Shown piece by piece: positions 24,866 to 32,611 of a stretch of DNA of 64,000 nt. The translations under genes were made by a program, and so were the position numbers. The first letter of the stretch is position 1. Every line of letters starts with the position of its first letter. Source of the DNA: UBA2336 sp049306095 (GTDB lineage Bacteria > Bacteroidota > Bacteroidia > Cytophagales > Cyclobacteriaceae); assembly GCA_049306095.1 (NCBI GenBank), contig JBAQPU010000060.1:5586-69585 (forward strand), in the 5' to 3' direction. A model generated the notes under the pieces. The model saw nothing but the letters and a program-made list of their open reading frames with translations. It had not been told where the DNA came from and did not search any database.

Positions 24866-26596
24866 TTATTTCAGCCAGCCTTCAACTTCTTCGAGGGTGG
24901 GGTTCTGGACATTTTCCATCTTCAGTTTTTTACGCAACCCGCACACATCGTTGAACAGTTTTGATGCTTTGAAACTTTTTAACTGCTCAACCGATTGAAT
25001 ATTCATTTTCTGAAGGATGGGGAATAACTCCATGCGGATACCCAATTGATTGGCTTCTGCTTCGGTAAAGCCTCCGCCTTGTTTTTCGGGTTTCATCTGA
25101 GGAAAGAAAAGAACATCCTGTATGGACGGAGAGTTAGTCATAATCATGCACAGGCGGTCGATACCAATACCAAGGCCTGCTGTTGGAGGCATGCCAAACT
25201 CCAGTGCGCGCAAAAAGTCTTCATCCAATGTCATGGCCTCTTCATCGCCCCGTTTGCCCAATTCCAACTGTTCTTCAAAACGCTTGCGCTGATCAATGGG
25301 GTCATTCAATTCAGAAAATGAATTACATATTTCTTTGCCATTACAAATGGCCTCGAAACGCTCCACCAAACCCGGAACGCTGCGATGCTTCTTGGCTAAT
25401 GGCGACATCTCCACCGGATAATCCATGATGAAAGTAGGTTGAATTAAAAGTGGTTCACACTTCTCACCAAAAATAGCATCGATGAGTTTTCCTTTCGCCA
25501 TAGTCTCATCCACGGGAACCTGCAATTTCTTACAGGTATCGCGAAGGGTTGCTTCATCCATTTGCGAAATATCAACCCCGGTGAAATGCTGAATGGCTTC
25601 AAACATGGTAAATCGTTTCCAGGGGCGTTTAAAATCAATTTCATGGTCACCTACTTTTACCAATGTTTTTCCATGCAAATCAAGGGCAACCTGTTCAATC
25701 ATCTCTTCTACCAAATCCATCATCCAATAGTAATCCTTGTAGGCCACATACAACTCTACCTGTGTAAATTCCGGATTATGAAAGCGTGACATCCCTTCGT
25801 TACGGAAATCTTTAGAAAATTCATATACCCCGTGATAGCCGCCAACAATCAATCGCTTTAAATAAAGTTCATTGGCAATACGCAGGTACAAGGTCATGTC
25901 GAGCGAATTGTGGTGCGTTTTAAAAGGCTTCGCTGCGGCACCTCCGTATAGGGGCTGAAGAATGGGCGTTTCAACTTCGAGGTACGCCTTGTCATTCAAA
26001 TATGTTCGCATGGAGTTCACCAACTTCGTGCGCTTAATAAAGGTGTCGCGCACTTCAGGGTTTACAATCATATCGACATAGCGCATCCTGTAGCGTTGCT
26101 CGGGGTCGGTAAAGGCATCGTGTTTGTGTGCTACGCCTTGTTCATCGGTGGTTTCTTTTACAATAGGCAACGGTCGTAACGACTTCGATAAAATCTTGAA
26201 AGCAGTAACGTGAATTGAAATTTCACCGGTTTGGGTGGTAAACCCATACCCCTTCACACCAATAATATCGCCAATGTCGAGCAGCTTTTTGAATACAACA
26301 TTATAGAGTGTTTTATCTTCGGTTGGGCATAGGTCATCTCTGCGAAAATAAATCTGTATTCGGCCGGTTTCATCCTGAAGTTCGGCAAACGAAGCAGAGC
26401 CCATAATTCTACGGGTCATGATTCTACCCGCAATGGAGATTTGACGGTAGTCACTTTTATGGCGTTCGTAATTTTCATGTATCTCAGCAGCGGAAGCATT
26501 TACTTCAAATAGCTCTGCCGGATAAGGATCTATTCCTAATTTTTCAAGTTCTTCCTTTGCCTGCCTTCTGATGAGTTCTTGTTCGCTTAATGACAT
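24866..26596 (-). CDS. lysS: Lysyl-tRNA synthetase (class II)
   Basis: 576 residues. An OB-fold anticodon-binding domain is at about 50-150 (IAGRIMTRRIMGSASFAELQD), then class II motif 1 (about 195-225, FIKRTKLVNSMRTYL), motif 2 (FRNEGMSRFHNPEFTQ, about 265-280) and motif 3 (GLGIGIDRLCMIMTNSP, about 475-491). The enzyme charges tRNA-Lys. The protein extends about 74 residues beyond the usual end (from about 503, PEKQGGGF to the C-terminus), an addition with a helical, helix-hairpin-like look found in Bacteroidetes LysS. A TATTTTTG -7 box lies 18 bases upstream of its ATG. Confidence 0.97.
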   Translation of the reverse strand: MSLSEQELIRRQAKEELEKLGIDPYPAELFEVNASAAEIHENYERHKSDYRQISIAGRIMTRRIMGSASFAELQDETGRIQIYFRRDDLCPTEDKTLYNVVFKKLLDIGDIIGVKGYGFTTQTGEISIHVTAFKILSKSLRPLPIVKETTDEQGVAHKHDAFTDPEQRYRMRYVDMIVNPEVRDTFIKRTKLVNSMRTYLNDKAYLEVETPILQPLYGGAAAKPFKTHHNSLDMTLYLRIANELYLKRLIVGGYHGVYEFSKDFRNEGMSRFHNPEFTQVELYVAYKDYYWMMDLVEEMIEQVALDLHGKTLVKVGDHEIDFKRPWKRFTMFEAIQHFTGVDISQMDEATLRDTCKKLQVPVDETMAKGKLIDAIFGEKCEPLLIQPTFIMDYPVEMSPLAKKHRSVPGLVERFEAICNGKEICNSFSELNDPIDQRKRFEEQLELGKRGDEEAMTLDEDFLRALEFGMPPTAGLGIGIDRLCMIMTNSPSIQDVLFFPQMKPEKQGGGFTEAEANQLGIRMELFPILQKMNIQSVEQLKSFKASKLFNDVCGLRKKLKMENVQNPTLEEVEGWLK

Positions 26597-26613
26597 CTAT
26601 TCTGAGTTTTGGG

Positions 26614-26621
26614 CAAAAATA
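26614..26621 (-). promoter_or_regulatory. Bacteroidetes -7 box for lysS
   Basis: On the minus strand TATTTTTG matches TAnnTTTG, 17 bases upstream of the lysS ATG (26596), implying a very short leader. No good TTTG at the -33 position was seen. Confidence 0.5.
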
Positions 26622-26651
26622 ATCGATTAATAGTGAGGTAAAAACATTTCT

Positions 26652-26659
26652 TATATTTG
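26652..26659 (+). promoter_or_regulatory. Bacteroidetes -7 box for the toxin-antitoxin operon
   Basis: TATATTTG matches TAnnTTTG exactly, 38 bases upstream of the antitoxin ATG. It is adjacent to the direct repeats at 26662-26699. Confidence 0.55.
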
Positions 26660-26661
26660 TG

Positions 26662-26699
26662 TTTCATACGTATCAATTATAAATTAATTTCATACTTAT
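26662..26699 (+). promoter_or_regulatory. Candidate operator: direct repeats upstream of the antitoxin
   Basis: TTTCATACGTAT (26662-26673) and TTTCATACTTAT (26688-26699) are 11 of 12 identical and start 26 bases apart. The first contains the 8-base palindrome ATACGTAT. Placed between the -7 box and the antitoxin start, they are a plausible binding site for the ribbon-helix-helix antitoxin that normally represses its own operon. Confidence 0.5.
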
Positions 26700-26931
26700 G
26701 GCAACCTTCACAAGTACCTTACCCGACAGTTTACTCAACATGCTTTCTGAAAAAGCTAAACACCTATCGGTTCCAAAAAATAAGCTGATTGAAAATGCGC
26801 TCCGTCTGTATCTCGAACATCTTGAAAAAGCAGAGTACATCAAATCCTACCAATCGGCCGCACAGGACAAGGATGTACTTTCATTGGCGGAAGAGGGACT
26901 GGAAGATTATCTCAGACAAATTGAGATATGA
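26698..26931 (+). CDS. CopG-type ribbon-helix-helix antitoxin
   Basis: 77 residues. The N-terminal part has the short beta-strand followed by two helices of the ribbon-helix-helix fold (TFTSTLPDSLLNMLSEKAKH, then NKLIENALRLYLEHLEK, residues 3-45). The C-terminal tail (about 50-77) is acidic, as expected for toxin binding. The stop overlaps the toxin start by 4 bases (ATGA), which is typical of toxin-antitoxin pairs. The antitoxin would neutralise the MazF-like toxin and bind the upstream direct repeats. Confidence 0.88.
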   Translation: MATFTSTLPDSLLNMLSEKAKHLSVPKNKLIENALRLYLEHLEKAEYIKSYQSAAQDKDVLSLAEEGLEDYLRQIEI

Positions 26932-27260
26932 AACAGGGCGAAATCTGGTACGCCAATTTGAATCCCCCTAAAGGAAGTGAACAGGCCGGCCTTAGACCAG
27001 TAGTTATTTTAAGTGGGAATTTGTTAAATCAGCATTTGGGTATTGTTATCATTGCCCCACTCACTTCAAAAGTAAAACGATATAAAGGAAACCCCATCCT
27101 TGCACCTTCAAAATTCAATGGATTAAATCAGGAGTCCGAACTCCTGGTTTTTCACACTCGATCCATCACTAAGGAAAGAATGGTTAATAGAATAGGAAAG
27201 ATTGAAACTTTTGAACTCGAGAGGGCGGTTAAGACCTTAAATGATATTTTAAAATATTGA
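26928..27260 (+). CDS. MazF/PemK-family mRNA interferase toxin
   Basis: 110 residues, the usual length. The family pattern is complete: MKQGEIWYANLNPPKGSEQAGLRPVVILS (1-30) with the conserved Arg-Pro pair, then VIIAPLTSKVKRYKGNPILAPS and ARTRSITKERM-like block (HTRSITKERMVNRIG, about 80-95). MazF toxins cut mRNA at short sequence motifs. It is coupled to the upstream antitoxin by a 4-base overlap; the following gene is convergent and starts 4 bases after its stop. Confidence 0.93.
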   Translation: MKQGEIWYANLNPPKGSEQAGLRPVVILSGNLLNQHLGIVIIAPLTSKVKRYKGNPILAPSKFNGLNQESELLVFHTRSITKERMVNRIGKIETFELERAVKTLNDILKY

Positions 27261-27263
27261 CCG

Positions 27264-28442
27264 CTATCCTTTTCTTCTCTTCAACTCCTTCCTGATCATG
27301 ATCAGCTCACGGCTGCTTTGTCCGGCAACCGATGTATTCTCTTCGGCTCTTCTGAGGAGGTAGGGCATCACCGATTTTACCGGTCCGTATGGCACATACT
27401 TGGCAACACGGTACCCTGCTTTGGCCAGGTTAAACGAAATATTGTCGCTCATGCCATAAAGCTGGGCAAACCAGAATTTTTCATCGTGGATGGCGATTCC
27501 ATGTTTTTCCATGAGCTGGGTCAGGAACAGGTTACTGTATTCGTTATGTGAACCGCACATCATTGAAATCCTGTGTCTGTTTAACACACAAAATTCTACT
27601 GCATCATTAAAGGCCTGATCGCTGGCCTCTTTCGTTGGTTGAATCGGGCTTGGATAACCAAGTTTTTCGGCACGTTCCCGTTCTTTTTCCATGTATGCAC
27701 CCCGCACAAGTTTAACACCAACATAGTAGTTCCCTTTTTCTGCTTCGGCAAAGGTGTTTTTCAGATTTTGAAGGGACTCCGTCCGATACAGTTGATAGGT
27801 ATTCCAAACAATGGCCTTTTCACCATTGTATTTTTTCATCATGTCATAAACCAATGCATCAATTGGATCCTGAATCCAGGTTTCTTCCGCATCGACCAAA
27901 ACAGGAACTCTGTACTCAAAGGCTTTCGCGCAAATACGGTTAACGCGTGCTCGTATTTTTTCAAATGCTGTTTGTTCTTCCTGGCTTAGTTTATCCTTGC
28001 GCTGTACTTTCTCAAGAACATCTGCAGACGCTATTCCGGTAGCTTTAAATACACAAAAAGGAAGTTTATTGGATTGATGCGCCTTTTCAATGGTGCGCAT
28101 TATTTCCTCGGTGGTCTTTTCAAAACCTGCTTCTGTTTTTTCGCCTTCAACCGAATAATCGAGAATGGTACCAATTCCATATTTCGCCAACCGGTCGGAT
28201 GCCGCCTTGGCTGTTTCAATGCTTTCGCCTCCGCAGAAATGGTAGAATACGGTGCTCTTGATCATCCCCTCAATAGGCAATCCTACTTTCAATGACCATT
28301 TAACCAAACCGGTGGCCATAGCGGAAATCCATGGGTGATTTACCAACGAAAAAATGAAATTGGCTTTTTTTAATTCGAGGTCAGATTTGTACGAAAAAGC
28401 AACGGCAGTGTCTTCAAAATTAATTTTCGGTTCTGTTTCCAT
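27264..28442 (-). CDS. Proline dehydrogenase
   Basis: 392 residues. This is the shorter, single-domain proline dehydrogenase of Bacteroidetes: FVLYHFCGGESIETA-like block (FYHFCGGESIETAKAASDRL, 67-86), the barrel strands GIGTILDYSVEGEKTE, PFCVFKATGIAS, VPVLVDAEETWIQDPIDALVYDMM, YVGVKLVRGAYMEKERERAE, CGSHNEYSNLFL and FAQLYGMSDNISFNL. The enzyme oxidises proline to pyrroline-5-carboxylate with FAD. The partner P5C dehydrogenase is not in this window. The upstream gap is shared with divergent aroB. Confidence 0.93.
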   Translation of the reverse strand: METEPKINFEDTAVAFSYKSDLELKKANFIFSLVNHPWISAMATGLVKWSLKVGLPIEGMIKSTVFYHFCGGESIETAKAASDRLAKYGIGTILDYSVEGEKTEAGFEKTTEEIMRTIEKAHQSNKLPFCVFKATGIASADVLEKVQRKDKLSQEEQTAFEKIRARVNRICAKAFEYRVPVLVDAEETWIQDPIDALVYDMMKKYNGEKAIVWNTYQLYRTESLQNLKNTFAEAEKGNYYVGVKLVRGAYMEKERERAEKLGYPSPIQPTKEASDQAFNDAVEFCVLNRHRISMMCGSHNEYSNLFLTQLMEKHGIAIHDEKFWFAQLYGMSDNISFNLAKAGYRVAKYVPYGPVKSVMPYLLRRAEENTSVAGQSSRELIMIRKELKRRKG

Positions 28443-28628
28443 AAATAGTCGATAAGCATTTGTCGGCTCCTCTGGGGGTGCCTATTCGGGCGCCAAAGAT
28501 AACCCAAAAATCAACCTTCAAATCTTAATAAAATATGATTTAACCCATATTTTTTGATTTTTGTGATTTGAGGCTTTTACCGGTAATTTTAACCCCTTCC
28601 CATTAAACCTTTACTAAGAAAATTTGCT
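28443..28628. other. Divergent intergenic region between proline dehydrogenase and aroB
   Basis: 186 bases. On the plus strand a TTTTTG followed after 20 bases by TAATTTTA gives a possible -33/-7 promoter for aroB (last base of the -7 box differs from TAnnTTTG). I saw no riboswitch-like structure and no small gene. Confidence 0.4.
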
Positions 28629-29669
28629 GTGACCCCGAACATCATTCTTACGCAACATCCCGGCCCCGATCTGCAAAAATTCCTTTCAGAAAAAAAGTAT
28701 TCCGCTCTGGCCGTATTGACCGATGAGAATACAACTGTGCATTGTTATCCGCTGCTCCAAAAATACCTGCCGGATCATTTCCGGATTCAACTGGCGAGCG
28801 GAGAGGAGCATAAAACCCTTCAAAGTTGTACGGCCATCTGGCAGGCTATGACCAATGCAAGGCTCGACAGGCATTCAGCGTTACTTACCCTTGGCGGTGG
28901 CGTGCTGGGCGACATGGGCGGATTTTGCGCAGCCACCTATAAACGAGGCATCGATTTTATTACCATTCCAACAACCCTGCTGGCACAGGCCGATGCCAGT
29001 ATTGGCGGAAAGTTGGGGATCGATTTTGATAATTTTAAGAATCAGATTGGGCTCTTTAAAGAGCCATCCCTCAACCTGATCCATACGGGGTTCCTTCAAA
29101 CCCTGCCTGAAACCGAACTACGGTCAGGTTTTGCTGAAGTAATTAAACATGCGCTGATATCGGATAGAACGTTATGGGATGAGATTCGCACAAGAGGTTT
29201 GAAAGATCAGCCCTGGGAAGTGTTGGTGCCAAAATCTGCAGCATTCAAAAGTTCCATTGTAGCAAAAGACCCTCACGAAAAGGGGTTGCGTAAAATCCTG
29301 AATGCCGGCCATACGGTTGGCCATGCACTGGAAAGCTATTTTCTGAGCAAAGGCAATAAAATTTTACACGGTGAAGCCATTGCGGCCGGAATAATTGCTG
29401 AAGCTTACCTGGGGACAAAGCGGGGTTTTTTAGATGAAAAATCGCTGAGGGAAATTGAAAGCTATGTGCTGAAAATCTTTGGGAAGCTGTCCTATCAGGA
29501 AAATCAACAGCAGGAAATTGCAATGCTTTGCTTACAGGATAAGAAAAATAAGGGCAATAGCGTACGCTGCGTCCTCCCCGATGGGATTGGGAAGGCCCAA
29601 TTTGATGCGGAAATCAGTCTTGACGAGATCGTGGAGTGTCTGGCATACTATCGTTTACTTCAAACATAA
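28629..29669 (+). CDS. aroB: 3-dehydroquinate synthase
   Basis: 346 residues, start GTG at 28629. Family motifs are all visible: GEEHKTLQSCTAIWQAM, LTLGGGVLGDMGGFCAATYKRGIDFITIPTTLLAQADASIGGK in separate pieces (GGGVLGDMGGFCAATY, ITIPTTLLAQADAS), ELRSGFAEVIKHALI, and the metal-site region NAGHTVGHALES with HGEAIAAG (about 218-260). It converts DAHP to 3-dehydroquinate. It runs 10 bases into the convergent YtxH-like gene, and aroA lies 274 bases further on the same strand, so two shikimate genes are close together but separated by an opposite-strand gene. Confidence 0.95.
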   Translation: MTPNIILTQHPGPDLQKFLSEKKYSALAVLTDENTTVHCYPLLQKYLPDHFRIQLASGEEHKTLQSCTAIWQAMTNARLDRHSALLTLGGGVLGDMGGFCAATYKRGIDFITIPTTLLAQADASIGGKLGIDFDNFKNQIGLFKEPSLNLIHTGFLQTLPETELRSGFAEVIKHALISDRTLWDEIRTRGLKDQPWEVLVPKSAAFKSSIVAKDPHEKGLRKILNAGHTVGHALESYFLSKGNKILHGEAIAAGIIAEAYLGTKRGFLDEKSLREIESYVLKIFGKLSYQENQQQEIAMLCLQDKKNKGNSVRCVLPDGIGKAQFDAEISLDEIVECLAYYRLLQT

Positions 29670-29848
29670 TGAACATCAGAATCGTCAAACGATCCACCGT
29701 CCTTGTTGAAGGTCTTCTTGATAGATTCAGCTTTCTTAACAATAAATTCTTTCGTTTTCTTCTTACGGTCTCCGGTAAGAAGCCACGCTGCTAACAAAGC
29801 CCCAGATGCAACACCCAATCCAATCGCTATTTTTCTTGTCGTACTCAT
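29660..29848 (-). CDS. YtxH-like small membrane protein
   Basis: 62 residues. One N-terminal helix (about 6-26, IGLGVASGALLAAWLL) follows a short basic start (MSTTRKIA) and is followed by a basic linker (DRKKKTKEF) and a helical tail. This is the YtxH/gas-vesicle-like small membrane protein pattern; function unknown. The last 10 bases overlap the end of aroB on the other strand. Confidence 0.75.
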   Translation of the reverse strand: MSTTRKIAIGLGVASGALLAAWLLTGDRKKKTKEFIVKKAESIKKTFNKDGGSFDDSDVHYV

Positions 29849-29942
29849 AGTAGATTTAACCCAAATTTAGTCAGAAATGTTTCGTGCAGTAAAGGAAAGA
29901 AGTACAAAAATTTTTATTGTCCAACCCTAACACCTAGTAGTC

Positions 29943-31169
29943 TTGCATTCTCATATCACACTCTATAAAAAATCAACCCTCCATGGCACAGTAAAATATT
30001 TACCGGCCTCGAAAAGCATCAGCAACCGGGCTCTCATTATGCAGGCATTGGCAGGAGGCACCGCCCAACTCCTTAACCTATCGGACGCGAATGATACGTA
30101 CCTCATGAAGAAGCTGATTGCTTCGCCAGACCATGAACTGGACGTGGAAGATGCCGGAACGACCATGCGGTTTTTAGCGGCCTATTGTGCCGTAACCGGG
30201 AAGAAGAAGATCATCACAGGGACTGAACGGATGAGGCAACGCCCCATCGGAATTTTGGTTGATTCCTTACGGAAGCTGGGAGCGGATATTGATTATCTGG
30301 AAAAGGACGGGTTCCCGCCCATTGCAACAAAAGGGTTTAACGGACAGCTGACTTCTGAACTCTCCATCCGGGGCGATGTAAGCAGCCAGTATATATCCGC
30401 CCTCATGATGGTAGGTCCCACCTTACCTCAGGGGTTAACGTTAAAATTGGAAGGAAATGTTTCCAGTCGACCGTATATTGAAATGACCGCCACACTCATG
30501 CACCAGTTTGGGGCCGGGTGCCAGGTGTTAGAGCGCGAAATCATCATTCCTGCTCGATCCTATAAGCCTACATCCGTAACCATTGAGTCCGACTGGTCGG
30601 CAGCCAGTTATTGGTACGCGTTTACGGCACTTGCGGAGGAGGCCGAAATAGAACTACCCAACATGACCCTGAAATCGCTGCAGGGCGACAGGGTGATTCT
30701 CGACATCATGGAAAAGCTGGGGGTTCAATCAACATCCAAAGGCAATTGCCTGATCTTAACCAAAAAAAACCATCAAGCAGAGTTGGTATGGGATTTTACC
30801 CATTGCCCCGACCTGGCCCAAACAGTGGCGGTCGTTTGTGCTGCTAAAGGCATCAAAGGTGCTTTTACAGGATTAGAAAGCTTGCGGATAAAAGAAACCG
30901 ATCGGATTAAAGCCCTGCAACAAGAGTTGCAAAAAACAGGAGCCTCCTTTCAGGAGGATGGTGGGAAATGGATGCTTACTCCCGCAAAACAGTTGGTCAT
31001 GAACAAGCCCTTCTTTAATACCTACCTCGATCACCGGATGGCGATGGCCTTTGCGCCCCTCGCAACGCTGGGGGATATTACCATTGAAGACCCGGCTGTT
31101 ACGAGAAAGTCGTACCCGACATTTTGGGAGGATGTGGAAGGGCTTGGAATAGACTCAAAAACGACTTAA
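29943..31169 (+). CDS. aroA: 3-phosphoshikimate 1-carboxyvinyltransferase (EPSP synthase)
   Basis: 408 residues, starting at a TTG at 29943, as the stop at 29928 leaves no room for an upstream start and the next ATG would remove the substrate-binding region. Motifs include LPASKSISNRALIMQALAGG (21-40), LNLSDANDTYLMKKL, DAGTTMRFLAAYCAV, TGTERMRQRPIG, SSQYISALMM and the closing LDHRMAMAFAPLATLG. It joins shikimate-3-phosphate and phosphoenolpyruvate. At 408 residues it is slightly shorter than Escherichia coli AroA. It is followed by the gene-poor gap. Confidence 0.93.
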   Translation: MHSHITLYKKSTLHGTVKYLPASKSISNRALIMQALAGGTAQLLNLSDANDTYLMKKLIASPDHELDVEDAGTTMRFLAAYCAVTGKKKIITGTERMRQRPIGILVDSLRKLGADIDYLEKDGFPPIATKGFNGQLTSELSIRGDVSSQYISALMMVGPTLPQGLTLKLEGNVSSRPYIEMTATLMHQFGAGCQVLEREIIIPARSYKPTSVTIESDWSAASYWYAFTALAEEAEIELPNMTLKSLQGDRVILDIMEKLGVQSTSKGNCLILTKKNHQAELVWDFTHCPDLAQTVAVVCAAKGIKGAFTGLESLRIKETDRIKALQQELQKTGASFQEDGGKWMLTPAKQLVMNKPFFNTYLDHRMAMAFAPLATLGDITIEDPAVTRKSYPTFWEDVEGLGIDSKTT

Positions 31170-31217
31170 GCTGATCAGGTAATTATTTCTGCTATATAAA
31201 GCTCAACCTATAAGAAA

Positions 31218-31229
31218 ACCTGTGCAGGT
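31218..31229. other. Small palindrome downstream of aroA
   Basis: ACCTGTGCAGGT with 5-base arms and a TTTTCTT on the minus-strand side. It may be a weak terminator for the small membrane protein genes on the minus strand. Confidence 0.25.
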
Positions 31230-31270
31230 AAGTTTCTCTTGCTTCGTACATCAGCGGCAATACAATTCTT

Positions 31271-31423
31271 TTACCTGCCGCTATTCACTCCACTTTTGTT
31301 TCGAACGATCCGGAATATCACGTAGATAATTAAAGCAGCCAACACGTAAGGCCATGCTGCTCCGATAAAGGAACCTAACCAGTAACCCGTTTTGTAGGAT
31401 GTTGACTCTTCGAGAAGTAACAT
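31271..31423 (-). CDS. Small single-pass membrane protein (50 residues)
   Basis: An ATG at 31423-31421 opens a 50-codon frame ending with TAA at 31273-31271. The product begins with a charged part (MLLLEESTSYKTGYWLG), continues with one hydrophobic helix (about 17-40, with AAWPYVLAALIIYVIFRI) and ends basic (RNKSGVNSGR). The composition and clean topology support a real small protein. It lies in the 569-base gap after aroA. I do not recognise a family. Without conservation data the call is tentative. Confidence 0.55.
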   Translation of the reverse strand: MLLLEESTSYKTGYWLGSFIGAAWPYVLAALIIYVIFRIVRNKSGVNSGR

Positions 31424-31516
31424 AGTGTTTTGATTAATCAGCTAACTCTTTACTATTTATAAACGATAAATTTTACAGTAATTTCCAAGCGAGATAAATC
31501 GCAAGCCATCCTGGCA

Positions 31517-31657
31517 TTATAAAGATACTATTTTGCTAAACAATCCAGCTATGACACCGGCAATAAAACCAATGGCATAAAGTCCTACAATAAAAAACAT
31601 GACATTGATTAAAACGTCAATGACTTTAATATTTGTTGCTCTGATAAAATGCTTCAT
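31517..31657 (-). CDS. Small membrane protein (46 residues)
   Basis: ATG at 31657-31655 to TAA at 31519-31517. The start MKHFIRATNIKVIDVLINVM is followed by a long hydrophobic run (about 14-45) containing two short segments (FFIVGLYAIGFIAGVIAGLF) and a basic end (SKIVSL). It is the upstream partner of the 50-residue gene, 93 bases apart on the same strand, so both could be from one transcript. No family is recognised; evidence is topology and clean frame only. Confidence 0.55.
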   Translation of the reverse strand: MKHFIRATNIKVIDVLINVMFFIVGLYAIGFIAGVIAGLFSKIVSL

Positions 31658-31738
31658 AATTTATAATTCTATATAATGAAGTATAAAACAGTAAATTCCA
31701 TTGAAAGGGAATATTAAAAATAGCAATTCTTGAACGAA

Positions 31739-32563
31739 TTACGCTCCAATCAAATTAGAAAGGAGCTTGACGTACCCCGGAAACCTACTCACCCTGCTCC
31801 CATACCACGAAAACATTTCGCCATCCACCAGAAGAACGATTGCTGTTGGAAAAGCCTGTCGTAACTTCATCGCATGTTTTTCCTGAAAGGGGTAAGGTTC
31901 TGATGAAAGTAAAATAAGTTCGGGATTCAACCCGGCCATATCTTGTTCTGATAGTTCCGGGTATCGTTTTTGTTCGCTCAGGCAATTTTTCAATCCAGCT
32001 ATGGTCATGAGTTCATGAATAAAGGTGTCCGTAGCTGCTCCCATCCAGGGCTTCTGCCAGATCAAATACAAGGTTCGAAGAGGTGGTAATTTCGAGATGC
32101 TTGAAAAAGCATCTCTGATTTCGGATTGGATATAAACAGATTTTTCAACGGTACCGGTCACTTTACCTAGCTGATGAATCATGGTGAGTGCATCTTGTAG
32201 CGTATAGATATCGCTCATCCAAACCGGATACTTTGCTTGAAGCTTCAGAATATCTTCCTGTGAGTTTTCCTCCTTGTTTCCGATAATTAAGTCAGGCTGT
32301 AACGATTCGATCACATCCAACCATAAGTTTTTAGTGCCGCCCACCAGGGTTTTTGTTTTTAACCAGGATACCGGATGAATGCAAAATTTGGTGATGCCCA
32401 CTACGCTATTTTCAAGTCCTAAATCGGCCAATAGTTCGGTTTGAGACGGAACCAGTGAGATAATCCGCTGGGGCGGAAAGGAAATAGTAATTTGATTGGA
32501 AAGTTGATCGGCAAACGTTCTCAAGAACATGAGAACAAGGTAAATAAAAAACGCACAGAGCAC
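31739..32563 (-). CDS. Periplasmic-binding-protein-like metal/cobalamin receptor (helical backbone type)
   Basis: 274 residues. The BtuF/FepB-type fold shows as PPQRIISLVPSQTELLADLG (29-48), VGITKFCIHP, LQPDLIIGNKEENSQEDI, and the helical backbone with VEKSVYIQSEIRDAF, then TLYLIWQKPWMGAATDTFIHELMTIAGLKN and LNPELILLSSEPYPF. Such proteins bind iron chelates or cobalamin for an ABC importer. The N-terminus is hydrophobic (about 1-14) but is a poor signal peptide; a start at the internal Met12 (MFLRTFADQ) would leave none. No transporter genes adjoin it; the nearest FecCD permease and ATPase are at 60.6-62.6 kb. Confidence 0.83.
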   Translation of the reverse strand: MLCAFFIYLVLMFLRTFADQLSNQITISFPPQRIISLVPSQTELLADLGLENSVVGITKFCIHPVSWLKTKTLVGGTKNLWLDVIESLQPDLIIGNKEENSQEDILKLQAKYPVWMSDIYTLQDALTMIHQLGKVTGTVEKSVYIQSEIRDAFSSISKLPPLRTLYLIWQKPWMGAATDTFIHELMTIAGLKNCLSEQKRYPELSEQDMAGLNPELILLSSEPYPFQEKHAMKLRQAFPTAIVLLVDGEMFSWYGSRVSRFPGYVKLLSNLIGA

Positions 32564-32611
32564 ACGAAGAAAGACCCTCTCAATAAAACTCCGTGACCCT
32601 GCGCGTATATC

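Noticed and set aside
31170..31270. tRNA or riboswitch after aroA
   Set aside because: No cloverleaf or TpsiC-like sequence was found, and only a small palindrome is present.
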